DNA from: Oscillatoria sp. FACHB-1407
Lineage (GTDB): Bacteria > Cyanobacteriota > Cyanobacteriia > Elainellales > Elainellaceae
Direction: 5' to 3'
Assembly (NCBI RefSeq): GCF_014697545.1
Contig: NZ_JACJSA010000008.1
Span: 1-64,000 of the forward strand
Length of the DNA stretch: 64,000 nucleotides
Part shown: piece after piece, positions 52,521 through 62,323 of the stretch
Layout of the letters: every line of letters begins with the position of its first letter
Position numbering within the stretch: the first letter of the stretch is position 1
Program-made: the position numbers and the translations under genes
Notes under the pieces: model-generated
The model's database searches: none
Seen by the model: only the letters and a program-made list of their open reading frames with translations
Told to the model about the DNA's origin: nothing

Positions 52521-53342
52521 TTGCATTGGAATTCGCGATCTGTGTCGGCTAAATCTCACCACAGTTGGCAACAGCTTTTAGGCACGTCCATCGTAGCACT
52601 GGTATGTGTTCTGGCGATTGGCTTACTGCAAGTTCCTCAACTTGCCGAATTGCAGCGTCAAGCCACCACCCCCAGTGTTGCGACCCTGCGCCAGCAACTA
52701 GAGGCTCAAAAAGTGCAGTTGAATTTACTAGAGAAGATTCCCACCTTTGGCTTTGACAACCTCATCGCTGATTGGGCTTTTCTCAACTTTTTACAATACT
52801 TTGGCGATGAACCCGCGCGACAACAAACCGACTATTCTCTCAGTCCTGAGTTTTTTGATGTCGTTTTGACTCACAATCCCCGGTTTTTAGAGGCGTATAC
52901 ATTTCTCTCAACCAGTACCGCGCTCTATGCAGGTGAACCGGAGCGATCGGTCGCTCTGATGGATCAGGGGCTAGAGTCTCTTTCACCCACCGTGCCACCG
53001 GGTTCCTTTTTTGTCTGGCGCAACAAAGGCATTGATGAGTTGCTGTTTTTAGGCGATTCACAAGCAGCACGGCGATCGTTTGAAACGGCTGCCGAGTGGG
53101 CAAGCCAGTCCAACATACCGGGGAGCGATCAGGTCGCCCAACTCTCTCGACAAACCGCTCAATTTCTCGCTAACAACCCCGACAGTAAAACTGCTCAGGT
53201 CGCTGCCTGGGCAATGGTGCTAGAAAATGCGCCTGACGATCGCACCCGTCGCACTGCCGTCGATCGCATTCGGCTTTTGGGGGGAGACGTGGTCGCCAGC
53301 CCCGATGGTGGATTTCAGATTATGCCACCGTCGAGTGATTAA
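52521..53342 (+). CDS. membrane-anchored hypothetical protein
   Basis: 273 aa from TTG 52521, or 266 aa from GTG 52542. One membrane helix (~25-42, IVALVCVLAIGLLQVP), then a helical, TPR-like region with DNLIADWAFLNFLQYFGD. Similar proteins occur in other cyanobacteria; role unknown. Confidence 0.6.
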   Translation: MHWNSRSVSAKSHHSWQQLLGTSIVALVCVLAIGLLQVPQLAELQRQATTPSVATLRQQLEAQKVQLNLLEKIPTFGFDNLIADWAFLNFLQYFGDEPARQQTDYSLSPEFFDVVLTHNPRFLEAYTFLSTSTALYAGEPERSVALMDQGLESLSPTVPPGSFFVWRNKGIDELLFLGDSQAARRSFETAAEWASQSNIPGSDQVAQLSRQTAQFLANNPDSKTAQVAAWAMVLENAPDDRTRRTAVDRIRLLGGDVVASPDGGFQIMPPSSD

Positions 53343-53356
53343 TGTAGGAATCTCGC

Positions 53357-53380
53357 AGGGGCATTTCGCGAAACGCCCCT
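53357..53380. repeat. REP-like palindrome, second copy
   Basis: AGGGGCATTTCGCGAAACGC and CCCT; partner of 8436-8460. In the gap between convergent genes, where it may also act in termination. Confidence 0.65.
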
Positions 53381-53460
53381 ACAGCCGTGGTGCGTTCTCA
53401 AGGATCATACCTGCCTTCAGCAACGCCCATGCTTCATCCCTTCTTCCTCTTCCCAGCCAT

Positions 53461-54249
53461 CTATCTTCTCGACCCGTTACTTGCAGCCGAGCCTCGATAG
53501 ATCCGTTCCTCTTGCTCTGGGGAAAGCCAGGTCAACGGAAACGCATCGGGTTCTGGAATGGGGCAGGTGACAGGCGACTTGTTGATCTGAATGGGAGGAA
53601 GCTTGATCGACATTTCGGCTGGAGTAGCCGTGTGTTGAATGGGGACAAACGCATGTTGGTCAACGTTGTATTCCAGCACTTCACCCATTTCAATGTTGTA
53701 GATCCACCCGTAGAGCCGAAGTTTGCCCTGGTAGATACGGGAGTGAACGATGGGGTAGGTTTTGAGGTTTTCGAGTTGGGTCAGGACATTTTCAGCGATC
53801 GCCACTTCGATCAGCTCTTCCCCTTCATAGCTGCTGTAATGGTCTTTAACTAACCGTCGAGTGGCTTCTGCATGTTTGAGCCAGTTATGCACCAGGGGCA
53901 TACTGGCCTCCAGGGATTCCAGCTTTAACAGCCCTTTCATTGCGCCGCAGTGAGAGTGACCACAAACAATGACCTGCTCAATCCCTAAAGCGTTGATGGC
54001 GTACTCGATCGCTGCCCCTTCACCCCCGTTAGCTGCACCATAGGGGGGGATGATATTACCTGCGTTACGAACCACAAACAGATCGCCGGGTTGTGCCTGA
54101 GTGATGAGATTTGGATCGACCCGCGAATCAGAACAGGTAATAAACAAGACTTTGGGGGTTTGCCCATGAGCCAGTTGCTCAAATAGCTCGAAGTTGCTAC
54201 AGAAATAACTATCCCGAAATTCTCGTAGCCCTTGAATCAGGTCTTTCAT
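53461..54249 (-). CDS. ccaA: beta-carbonic anhydrase, carboxysomal type
   Basis: 262 aa. Zinc ligands in ITCSDSRVD (~39) and CGHSHCGAM (~97-100). The ~65-residue C-terminal extension beyond the catalytic domain is a feature of cyanobacterial CcaA, where it binds carboxysome shell-adaptor proteins. Converts bicarbonate to CO2 for Rubisco. No other carboxysome genes are nearby. Confidence 0.85.
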   Translation of the reverse strand: MKDLIQGLREFRDSYFCSNFELFEQLAHGQTPKVLFITCSDSRVDPNLITQAQPGDLFVVRNAGNIIPPYGAANGGEGAAIEYAINALGIEQVIVCGHSHCGAMKGLLKLESLEASMPLVHNWLKHAEATRRLVKDHYSSYEGEELIEVAIAENVLTQLENLKTYPIVHSRIYQGKLRLYGWIYNIEMGEVLEYNVDQHAFVPIQHTATPAEMSIKLPPIQINKSPVTCPIPEPDAFPLTWLSPEQEERIYRGSAASNGSRR

Positions 54250-54477
54250 AATCTAGTTCCCTTCCAGTGCGACTCATCCCACGATGAGTGATCGTCCATT
54301 TGAGAATCGGGAGCAGCCACCCATAGCTGAGCATCCCAAAACGCCAAACTCTCTTCTATTCTCCCACCGAAACGGAGCCTGTTCACGACAAGAACCTAGA
54401 TTTTCATCCTGATTCCCATGCGGGTTATTGATTAATTGGATTAAGCAGATTTATCGGATAGGGCACGTCTGCCCCAG

Positions 54478-54504
54478 AAACAGGTTTTACAATCACCTGT
54501 TTTT
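54478..54504 (+). other. hairpin upstream of the response regulator
   Basis: AAACAGGT pairs with ACCTGTTT around TTTACAATC, followed by T. About 45 bases before ATG 54550; a leader attenuator is possible. Confidence 0.35.
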
Positions 54505-54549
54505 CATGTTTATGGGGCTTAACAGAGAACGATTACTGGGATTGGCTGC

Positions 54550-55560
54550 ATGATTCGGATTTTATTGGTCGATGACCAGGCTATTATTCGCGAAGCTCTC
54601 AAGGTGTTGCTGGAACAACAGCAAGACTTTGAGATCGTAGGAACTGCCAATGACGGACAGGGGGCGATCGCTCAAGTTGAGGCACTCAAGCCTGATGTGT
54701 TGCTGATCGACATCCTCATGCCAGGAATGGATGGCATCACAGCGACCCAAATCATTTACGACCGATTTCCAGATGTCAAAGTCATCGTGCTCAGTGGGCA
54801 TGACGATGAACGCTATTTGTCTCAAGCGTTGCGGTCGGGGGCAAAAGGGTATTTGCTGAAAAATACCGCTGCCGAAGATTTAGCCAACACAATTCGATCG
54901 GTCTATCGCGGACATACCCAACTCGGGCCTGGACTGGTCGAAAAAATTATTGCTCGTGTGCCCGATTCCGCTTCCAGTGCTGCGACAACCCCTTCTACGC
55001 CGCAATCGGCGATCGCAGAATCGGACTTATTGCTGTTGTTAGACAGCTTTGATGTAGAAGCATTAACCGAATTTGTCAATTATGCCGCTCAGCAAAATAT
55101 TGAGAATGATGCTCTCGGTTATGTAGGGCGATTGCTCAAAGAGAACCCTACCAATTTGTCAGCTTTGTATTTGACCGGAACATTTTTGGGTGGCATTCAG
55201 GGACGACAGAAGACGGCTTTGCAATATCTCAAATTTGGTTTTAAGGAAGGAATTCGCCAGAAATTAGGACGGGAAGGTCTGCTGTTGTTTTATCGGCAGG
55301 GATTGCAGTTAGAACCAGAAACCGCATTTTCGTGGCTGACACAACCTGGAAGCCCCTGGAATAGTGAGGATGGCTGGGTGTTTCTCTTTAGCGAGGCGAC
55401 AGAGCGGTTTGGTAAAAACTCCGCCCCCTACCGCTCTCTCCTGGTGCTGCGTCGCATCAGAGCACTGTACACCATGGCTAGGGTTTGTACCTCCCTGAAT
55501 TCCAAATTGCTAACGCTACAACAAGGTTTTGAACGGTTGGATAGGGCAGTACAACGGTGA
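54550..55560 (+). CDS. response regulator with helical output region
   Basis: 336 aa. REC domain ~1-120: acidic pair in LLVDDQ, phospho-acceptor Asp in VLLIDILMPGMDG (~54), S in VIVLSGH (~83) and K in YLLKN (~105). No HTH is seen after it; residues ~165-336 are helical with a repeat-like NLSALYLTGTFLGG. So output is probably by protein contact, not DNA binding. No sensor kinase is adjacent. Confidence 0.75.
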   Translation: MIRILLVDDQAIIREALKVLLEQQQDFEIVGTANDGQGAIAQVEALKPDVLLIDILMPGMDGITATQIIYDRFPDVKVIVLSGHDDERYLSQALRSGAKGYLLKNTAAEDLANTIRSVYRGHTQLGPGLVEKIIARVPDSASSAATTPSTPQSAIAESDLLLLLDSFDVEALTEFVNYAAQQNIENDALGYVGRLLKENPTNLSALYLTGTFLGGIQGRQKTALQYLKFGFKEGIRQKLGREGLLLFYRQGLQLEPETAFSWLTQPGSPWNSEDGWVFLFSEATERFGKNSAPYRSLLVLRRIRALYTMARVCTSLNSKLLTLQQGFERLDRAVQR

Positions 55561-55585
55561 GGTTTGACTAATTATGGAGAGAACA

Positions 55586-56287
55586 ATGGCAGATTTAACT
55601 CAAGTTGAGCGAGAACTAGCAGAATTAGCGAATCAACTGAGACAGTCATTTAAGGTTTTAGATGGGTTGGCTCAAGTTCAAGGTCGATTTGAGGAGTTGT
55701 CTCAAACTCATCAAAAGATGAAGGACTATTTGGAGAAAAATGGCTCAGCTAACGGGAACACACAAGCCCTTAACGATCGCCTGATGCAACTGGAGATGGG
55801 CATTCAGGCAGGGTGGGAAGATCTGCGGCGAGAGATCGCGATCGCCCAAAATGACCTCACCCTTGCCGACCGCAATATCAATGCAGAACTCCAGACCTAT
55901 AAACAGGAAATAGAACATCGGCTCGATGCCTTTTTGCAGGAGTGGGAGGAACAGCGTGAAGCGTTGCAAGTACCCATCGAAGACTTTGAGGCTCGCCTGA
56001 GAGCAGAGATGAAGGCAGCCATGAATTGGGTAACCCAATCGGGGGTGAACTCTAACCAGGTCGAGATGTTGGATAACCAGATGCGCGGAACACGAACCTC
56101 CATTCAGGTTCTGGAAAAGCAACTCCGCACCATGCGGAACTGGCTAGTGTTTACAGTGATTTTGATTGTGATGTTGGCGTTGGGGTTGCCCCTGATGTTG
56201 TTTACAACAAGACAAAACGATGCCAATCGGGTTCCCGTCATGCCAAGAACGCCCAGTTCCAGGCAAGCGGAGCCATTGCAGGAATAA
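55586..56287 (+). CDS. coiled-coil membrane protein
   Basis: 233 aa from ATG 55586 with GGAGA upstream (in-frame ATG 55574 possible). Long coiled coil (~5-190) and a membrane helix near 192-212 (WLVFTVILIVMLALGLPLML), with a short tail. 25 bases after the response regulator gene and likely co-transcribed; may be its partner. Confidence 0.65.
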   Translation: MADLTQVERELAELANQLRQSFKVLDGLAQVQGRFEELSQTHQKMKDYLEKNGSANGNTQALNDRLMQLEMGIQAGWEDLRREIAIAQNDLTLADRNINAELQTYKQEIEHRLDAFLQEWEEQREALQVPIEDFEARLRAEMKAAMNWVTQSGVNSNQVEMLDNQMRGTRTSIQVLEKQLRTMRNWLVFTVILIVMLALGLPLMLFTTRQNDANRVPVMPRTPSSRQAEPLQE

Positions 56288-56353
56288 GGGAGTAGGGAAT
56301 AGGGAGTAGGGAGTAGAGAATAGAGAGGGAAAGAGACGCGATCAATCGCATCT
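56286..56353. repeat. heptamer repeats plus palindrome
   Basis: GGGAGTAGGGAATAGGGAGT-type run, then AGACGCGATCAATCGCATCT (56334-56353), member 6 of the palindrome family. Directly upstream of the biotin operon. Confidence 0.6.
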
Positions 56354-56465
56354 GTACGGATGTTTGGTTCCTCGTGGGGCTAATTGCGATCGCCCATACT
56401 GGAGGTGTAGGGAATGCTAAAATCATTTCCTGAATCAATCTCCAGTTCAAAAGCTGAGTTGTGGT

Positions 56466-57650
56466 GTGGTCGAGGCAAAGCTGTTTAATAAGTTCGAGTT
56501 TGTAGAGCAGAAATTGCAGCAACGCCGCGAAGCGCATCAGTTTCGAGTGGTTGCTGCCTTTGATCCAGATAGCAGTGTTCAAGGCACAAGAGGCGATCGC
56601 TCCTTCCTGAATTTCAGTTCTAATGACTATTTGGGCTTATCAAAGCATCCCCATCTGATTGAAACCGCCCAACGCTATACTCAACGCTATGGCACAGGAG
56701 CAACCGCTTCTCGTCTGGTGACAGGCACTTACCCGATTCATCAACAGTTAGAGCACCAGTTAGCGATCGCCTGTGGATACGAAGCCACTCTGCTGTTTAG
56801 TTCTGGTTTTCAAGCCAACTCAACGGTTTTGCCTGCATTACTGGATGCCTCGGCGTTGGTGTTGTGCGATCGCCTGGTACACAACAGCTTAATTCAGGGC
56901 ATTCTCGCCAGTCATGCCCGGTTCATGCGCTATCGACATAATGATCTGACCCATCTCAAAAGCCTATTGGAAAAAGCTGCTCGGCAGTCTTATAGTCGCA
57001 TCATGATCGTCTCTGAAACGGTCTTTAGCATGGATGGCGATCGCAGTGATGTGACCGCTTTGGTGCAATTAGCGCAAGACTACAATGCCATTCTTTACCT
57101 TGATGATGCTCATGCGTTGGGGGTGATGGGCAAACAGGGCATGGGTCTGGCAGCCCATCAACCCGGAATTGATATTGTAGTCGGCACCTTTGGCAAGGCA
57201 TTTGGGGCGTTTGGAGCCTTTGTCGCGTGCTCTCAAAAACTTCGGGATTACCTGGTAAACTATTGCCCCGGATTTATCTACACGACGGCTTTGCCACCTG
57301 CGGTGGTTGGAGCGATCGCCGCAGCCCTGGAGCTAGTTCCCACACTGGGCGCAGAACGGCAGCATCTCAACCACCTTGCCGACCATTTGCGGCAGCAGTT
57401 GAGCCAGTTAAACTACGACCCCGGCAACTCCAGTTCGCAAATTGTGCCTGTGATGGTGGGTGACGAAGCAAAGACCCTGCGTCTGTCCCAATGGCTCGAA
57501 CAACGCGGTATGTTGGCGATCGCCATTCGTCCTCCAACCGTTGAACCGGGAACAGCCCGTTTGCGGGTTGCTCTGTCAAGCCAGCACACCGTTGCACAGG
57601 TTGATGCGTTGATTCATGCGATCGGGGAGTGGCATGAGTCAAGCCATTGA
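56466..57650 (+). CDS. bioF: 8-amino-7-oxononanoate synthase
   Basis: 394 aa from GTG 56466. PLP Lys in GTFGKAFGAFGAF (~243), HNSLIQGI and DDAHALGVMG for cofactor and substrate contacts. Condenses pimeloyl-ACP with alanine. First gene of the biotin operon; overlaps the esterase gene by 17 bases. Confidence 0.93.
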   Translation: MVEAKLFNKFEFVEQKLQQRREAHQFRVVAAFDPDSSVQGTRGDRSFLNFSSNDYLGLSKHPHLIETAQRYTQRYGTGATASRLVTGTYPIHQQLEHQLAIACGYEATLLFSSGFQANSTVLPALLDASALVLCDRLVHNSLIQGILASHARFMRYRHNDLTHLKSLLEKAARQSYSRIMIVSETVFSMDGDRSDVTALVQLAQDYNAILYLDDAHALGVMGKQGMGLAAHQPGIDIVVGTFGKAFGAFGAFVACSQKLRDYLVNYCPGFIYTTALPPAVVGAIAAALELVPTLGAERQHLNHLADHLRQQLSQLNYDPGNSSSQIVPVMVGDEAKTLRLSQWLEQRGMLAIAIRPPTVEPGTARLRVALSSQHTVAQVDALIHAIGEWHESSH

Positions 57651-58305
57651 AGCGATCGCCTATCATGGTTGGGGTTTTGACCAACAGTGTTGGGCATCCT
57701 GGAAAACGCACTTTGCCGAGCACGGGATTGCGCTGCAAACGTTCGATCGTGGCTATTTTGGCGAATCTCATGCTGCCAAATTTGCAAATCACTCCCACAA
57801 AGTAGTGATGGTGCACTCGTATGGATTGCATCTGTGTCCTCCAGAGCACCTGTCTCAGGCGGATCTATTAGTCATCTTCGCCAGTTTTGTGCAGTTTCAT
57901 CCCCAGGGCGAGCGGGATAAGCGGCGATCGCAACGGGTCTTGCAACAGATGATTCAAGGATGTCAACAGCATCCTCAAGCTGTGTTAGACCAGTTTTATA
58001 CAAACTGTGGTCTACCGCCAGACCACGACTTGAGAAACCGCACTGTGACAAATCACGATCAGTTAGTGATCGATTTGCAAGGGTTAAATACAGCCCGTTT
58101 TGAGATCCATCAATTAAACTCTATTCCTAACATCGTTATTTTTCATGGGGTGATGGATCAGATCGTGCCACACAGTAAAGGAGAAGAGTGGTTGGAGTCA
58201 TTGCCGAATCAAACTGATCTCTTTTTAATTTCAAACGCAGAACATGCATTGCCATTTACCCACACGCACGAGTGTTGGCAAACTTTGAGTGAAAAGTTTC
58301 TATAA
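57634..58305 (+). CDS. alpha/beta hydrolase, likely pimeloyl-ACP methyl ester esterase
   Basis: 223 aa from ATG 57634 with GGGGAG four bases upstream. HGWGFDQQCW near the start forms the oxyanion-hole loop; the nucleophile is Ser in VMVHSYGLH (~55), so the elbow reads H-S-Y-G; late Asp in HGVMDQIVPH and His in NAEHALPF complete a triad. Located between bioF and bioC, it should remove the methyl ester that BioC adds. It is not a close BioH by eye; cyanobacteria are known to use alternative esterases (BioG, BioK types). Confidence 0.75.
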   Translation: MSQAIEAIAYHGWGFDQQCWASWKTHFAEHGIALQTFDRGYFGESHAAKFANHSHKVVMVHSYGLHLCPPEHLSQADLLVIFASFVQFHPQGERDKRRSQRVLQQMIQGCQQHPQAVLDQFYTNCGLPPDHDLRNRTVTNHDQLVIDLQGLNTARFEIHQLNSIPNIVIFHGVMDQIVPHSKGEEWLESLPNQTDLFLISNAEHALPFTHTHECWQTLSEKFL

Positions 58306-58324
58306 CTGACCTGTATTTTTAAGA

Positions 58325-59140
58325 GTGAGATTAATTCAACCATCCGACGTGAATTACAAACATCAAGTCGCAGACAGCTTTAGTCACGCAACATCAACCT
58401 ACGACACTAACGCCATCGTGCAACAACAGTGTGCCCGTGAGTTAATGACACTGTTGCGATCGCACCAATGCCATTTACCACCCGGAGATGTTTTAGAGAT
58501 CGGCTGTGGTACAGGATTTGTAACTCAACAGTTAATTGAATGTTGTGGCGATCGCACGTTAGAGATCACAGACATTTCTCTAAATATGTTGAATCAATGT
58601 CAACAAAACTTGCGATTAACTTCTGAACAACGCCAGCAGATTGTGTTTAAGCAGTTGGACGGTGAAGCCATTGATGTGAATCCAGATCAGTATGCGATCA
58701 TAGTCAGCAACTTTGTAGTGCAATGGTTTGAGCAACCTGCTCAAAGTCTCAAGAAACTGATGGCAACGCTAAAGCCCAATGGATTGCTTTTAGTCTCTTT
58801 TCCAACGCATCGCAGTTTTCCAGAATGGCAACACCTCTGTCAACAAATGGATTTGCCATTTACCGCTAATCCAATGCCTGATCCAAAAGATTTGACGCAG
58901 CAGCTTACTGATCCAACCGTGAATTGTGTGTGTTACGAGCAGACCATGAGTGTGTTTTACAATCGGGCGATCGATTTCTTTAGAAGTTTGAAGTTGATCG
59001 GTGCAGGTTTAAGTCGATGTCAACAAAAGCTTTCTTCTCTACAAATGAAACAGTTAATTCGCGGTTGGAATGAGACCAATCCAACTGGAATTCAAGTGTC
59101 TTATCACATTGCTTTTTTAGTGGTTCAACGCTCTCAATAA
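58325..59140 (+). CDS. bioC: malonyl-ACP O-methyltransferase
   Basis: 271 aa from GTG 58325 (GTG 58349 also possible). SAM motif I VLEIGCGTGFVTQQ (~56), then LEITDIS, and the N-terminal FSHATSTYD typical of BioC. Masks malonyl-ACP so the fatty-acid enzymes can build pimeloyl. 19 bases after the esterase gene. Confidence 0.88.
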   Translation: MRLIQPSDVNYKHQVADSFSHATSTYDTNAIVQQQCARELMTLLRSHQCHLPPGDVLEIGCGTGFVTQQLIECCGDRTLEITDISLNMLNQCQQNLRLTSEQRQQIVFKQLDGEAIDVNPDQYAIIVSNFVVQWFEQPAQSLKKLMATLKPNGLLLVSFPTHRSFPEWQHLCQQMDLPFTANPMPDPKDLTQQLTDPTVNCVCYEQTMSVFYNRAIDFFRSLKLIGAGLSRCQQKLSSLQMKQLIRGWNETNPTGIQVSYHIAFLVVQRSQ

Positions 59141-59250
59141 ATCTCACACCCACGTCTGTCCTAATTGATTCCCCATGGCCATATCAGAAATTAGGTGTTA
59201 GGGGAGCGATATAGTTGTAAGTCGATAGTCCTTACGCCATATCCCTACCC

Positions 59251-59886
59251 GTGAATTCTTTTCAATTTCCCGATCGCTTTTTTGTTACAGGTACCGATAC
59301 CAACGTCGGCAAAACGGTCGTTTCTGCCATGTTGACCCTTGGACTAGAGGGCACCTACTGGAAGCCCGTTCAATCCGGTTTAGAACCGATGACTGATACC
59401 GACTATGTGCGATCGGTGACGCAACTCGACGAAACTCACTTCCTACCCGAACGGTTTCGCCTGACGCAACCCCTCTCACCCCATCGCTCGGCTGAACTGG
59501 ATGGGGTCGAGATTCACCTGGCTGACTTTCAGTTTCCCAAGGTTCTTCCAACCTATCCCCTGATTGTGGAAGGGGCAGGAGGGCTGCTGGTGCCGCTCAA
59601 CAAAACCGACCTGATCATTGATCTGATCCAACATTTGAGCCTGCCCGTTTGCCTGGTGGCTCGTACCCAGTTGGGAACCATTAACCACACCCTGCTCTCG
59701 ATTAGACAACTGCAACAAGCCAACATTCCCATTCTGGGTGTCATTATGAATGGGGAACTCAACCCCTCTAACCGAGAGGCGATCGCTCACTATGGGCAAG
59801 TTCCTATTTTAGGAGAGTTGGAACCGCTGACGGTCGTTACACCAAGTACGCTCAAATCGGCTTTCAAGAAATTATTCGGCTCTTGA
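59251..59886 (+). CDS. bioD: dethiobiotin synthetase
   Basis: 211 aa from GTG 59251. P-loop GTDTNVGKT (~13), YWKPVQSGL, and IVEGAGGLLVPL. Closes the ureido ring with CO2 and ATP. 14 bases before bioA. Confidence 0.92.
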   Translation: MNSFQFPDRFFVTGTDTNVGKTVVSAMLTLGLEGTYWKPVQSGLEPMTDTDYVRSVTQLDETHFLPERFRLTQPLSPHRSAELDGVEIHLADFQFPKVLPTYPLIVEGAGGLLVPLNKTDLIIDLIQHLSLPVCLVARTQLGTINHTLLSIRQLQQANIPILGVIMNGELNPSNREAIAHYGQVPILGELEPLTVVTPSTLKSAFKKLFGS

Positions 59887-59899
59887 TTTTTTTCATTCC

Positions 59900-61165
59900 A
59901 TGCAGCACATCTGGTATCCCTTCACTCAAGCAAAGACGGCTCCCCCACCCCTCAAGGTCAAATCGGCTCATGGAGCATGGCTCGAACTAGACAACGGTCA
60001 GCGCATTCTCGACTGTATTTCAAGCTGGTGGGTTAACTTACATGGGCATTCTCATCCTGCGATCGCCGCTGCTATCTATGAGCAAGCCAAACAGCTGGAA
60101 CACGTCATCTTTGCCGGGTTCACCCACGATCCTGCGGAACAGTTAGCCAACCTCCTATTGCAACGCCTGCCCGAACCTCTGAGCCGAGTTTTTTTCTCAG
60201 ACAACGGCTCCACAGCGGTTGAAGTAGCCCTCAAAATGGCGTACCAGTATTGGCACAACCAACGGCAGACCCGGACGACGTTCATTGCTTTTGAGGGGGC
60301 TTATCACGGAGATACCGTTGGGGCGATGTCGGTAGGGGCGCGATCGCTCTTTTCCGAGGTCTTCTCCGATCTGCTGTTTGATGTGAAATATGTCCCGTTT
60401 CCGGGAATCCACATCGGGGATGATCAGGTGCAAGCCAGAGAAGAGGAGGCATTGGCGAAACTTGAAACTGTGTTGCAGCAAGGGGGCGATCGCGTTGCCG
60501 CCATTCTGATCGAACCTCTGGTACAGGGAGTCGCTGGAATGCAGATTTGTAGACCAGCGTTTTTGCAACAGGTGCAACAACTCGCCCACCGTCACGGCAC
60601 GCTGCTGATTTTTGACGAAGTGATGACCGGGTTTGGGCGCACCGGAGATTGGTTTGCCTGCCTCAAAGCCGGGGTGACTCCCGATATCATTTGCCTCTCC
60701 AAAGGATTAACAGGTGGCTCATTGCCTCTAGCTCTCACCGTTTGCACAGAGCAAATCTACAACGCTTTCTACAGCGATGATCCGATGCACACCTTCTATC
60801 ACGGGCATAGCTACACCGCAAATCCCCTCGGTTGTGCCGCAGCGATCGCCTCCTGGCAACTGATGCACGAGAACGAACCCCGATTTAAGGGAATGGAAGC
60901 CCTGCATCGACAGCATTTAAGCGACCTGCAAGACCATCCTCGTTTGGAGAAACTGCGCGTCATCGGGACGATCGCCGCAATGGATATCGTCACTGATGAC
61001 GAACCTGGATACCTCAACCAAATTTCTCACGTCATTCGCGAAAAGGCGATCGCGGCAGGTCTATTCCTGCGTCCGTTAGGGGAAGTACTCTACCTGATGC
61101 CGCCCTATTGCATCACGGAGGATGAACTGGCGTTTGTGTATAGCCGCATCAAGGCTATGATTTGA
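59900..61165 (+). CDS. bioA: adenosylmethionine-8-amino-7-oxononanoate aminotransferase
   Basis: 421 aa. FSDNGSTAVEVALKMA, FDEVMTGFGRTG and the PLP Lys in CLSKGLTGG (~265). Uses an amino donor, usually SAM, to make DAPA. Confidence 0.93.
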   Translation: MQHIWYPFTQAKTAPPPLKVKSAHGAWLELDNGQRILDCISSWWVNLHGHSHPAIAAAIYEQAKQLEHVIFAGFTHDPAEQLANLLLQRLPEPLSRVFFSDNGSTAVEVALKMAYQYWHNQRQTRTTFIAFEGAYHGDTVGAMSVGARSLFSEVFSDLLFDVKYVPFPGIHIGDDQVQAREEEALAKLETVLQQGGDRVAAILIEPLVQGVAGMQICRPAFLQQVQQLAHRHGTLLIFDEVMTGFGRTGDWFACLKAGVTPDIICLSKGLTGGSLPLALTVCTEQIYNAFYSDDPMHTFYHGHSYTANPLGCAAAIASWQLMHENEPRFKGMEALHRQHLSDLQDHPRLEKLRVIGTIAAMDIVTDDEPGYLNQISHVIREKAIAAGLFLRPLGEVLYLMPPYCITEDELAFVYSRIKAMI

Positions 61166-61204
61166 AATTGCACTCTGTTTAACCCCTACGTTTAACCTCA
61201 CCCC

Positions 61205-62161
61205 ATGACTGCACTGCGCCACGACTGGACAACTGCTGAAATTCTGGATCTGCTGCAACAACCCTTACTGGATTTGGTCTACCAGGCTCAAACCGTGCAT
61301 CGTCAGCACAATCCCAGCAACGAGGTGCAGTTAGCGACTCTAATGAGTGTCAAAACGGGGGGATGTGCCGAAAATTGCGCCTATTGCCCTCAATCGGCTC
61401 ACTATCAGACTGAGGTGGAGAAAACAGCGATCGCCCAGGTTGAAGAAGTCCTCAACCGAGCACAGCAAGCCAAAACCCTGGGGGCAAGTCGGTTTTGCAT
61501 GGGTTGGGCATGGCGCGAGATTCGCGAAGGCGCATCCTTTGACGCCATGTTAGATATGGTTCGGGGAGTCCGGGAATTGGGGCTAGAAGCCTGTGTCACA
61601 GCGGGAATGTTGACCGACTCTCAAGCGCAGCGATTGGCAGAGGCAGGGCTAACCGCCTATAACCACAACCTCGACACCAGCCCAGAATACTACGACCAAA
61701 TCATCACCACTCGCACTTATAGCGATCGCCTGCAAACCCTAGACCGTGTACGGCAGGCAGGCATGACCGTCTGTTGTGGTGGCATCATTGGCATGGGCGA
61801 AACCTTGAGCGATCGCGCCCGTTTGTTAGAAGTGTTGGCGAATCTCGATCCCCATCCAGAGAGCGTGCCCATTAATGCACTGGTAGCCGTGGCAGGAACC
61901 CCGTTAGAGCAGCAACCCCCGATTGATTCCTTTGAGTTGGTGCGGATGTGCGCCACCGCTCGAATTCTCATGCCCACCAGTCGCATTCGCCTCAGTGCCG
62001 GACGGACTCAACTCAACCGGGAAGCACAAGCCCTATGCTTTTTAGCCGGGGTCAACTCCATCTTTTATGGCGAGCAACTGCTGACCACCGCCAACCCAGA
62101 GATTCAGAGCGATCGCCAACTGTTAGCCGACCTCAACCTCAAAGCCACTGAGTTGGTATAG
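61205..62161 (+). CDS. bioB: biotin synthase
   Basis: 318 aa. Radical-SAM cluster in [13 protein letters not shown] (CxxxCxxC, ~53-60); RLSAGR near 260 holds the Arg that binds the 2Fe-2S sulfur donor cluster. Last step of the pathway and last gene of the operon. Confidence 0.95.
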   Translation: MTALRHDWTTAEILDLLQQPLLDLVYQAQTVHRQHNPSNEVQLATLMSVKTGGCAENCAYCPQSAHYQTEVEKTAIAQVEEVLNRAQQAKTLGASRFCMGWAWREIREGASFDAMLDMVRGVRELGLEACVTAGMLTDSQAQRLAEAGLTAYNHNLDTSPEYYDQIITTRTYSDRLQTLDRVRQAGMTVCCGGIIGMGETLSDRARLLEVLANLDPHPESVPINALVAVAGTPLEQQPPIDSFELVRMCATARILMPTSRIRLSAGRTQLNREAQALCFLAGVNSIFYGEQLLTTANPEIQSDRQLLADLNLKATELV

Positions 62162-62260
62162 CCGTAGCCACACTTGATGGGGCGGAGGCGAGTCAGGAAG
62201 CTCCCCCAGAATTAGCATTTGAGCCATTGCCTTTGTCCTAAGCTTTCTGACCAAAGCGAT
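62158..62260 (+). repeat. MITE-like repeat, copy 3
   Basis: GATGGGGCGGAGGCGAGTCA near one end and CCTAAGCTTTCTGACCAAAG near the other. Starts at the bioB stop and ends before the Uma2 gene; may carry a termination signal for the biotin operon. Confidence 0.65.
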
Positions 62261-62323
62261 ATCACGGCTCATTCTGTCAAATCAGGTCAGAATGATGATA
62301 TGCGTTTAAGGGCGATCGCTCCT

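Noticed and set aside
62219-62323. N-terminal extension of the Uma2 protein into the MITE-like repeat
   Set aside because: The extension begins at TTG inside the repeat and lacks similarity to Uma2 N-termini; ATG 62324 is a better start.
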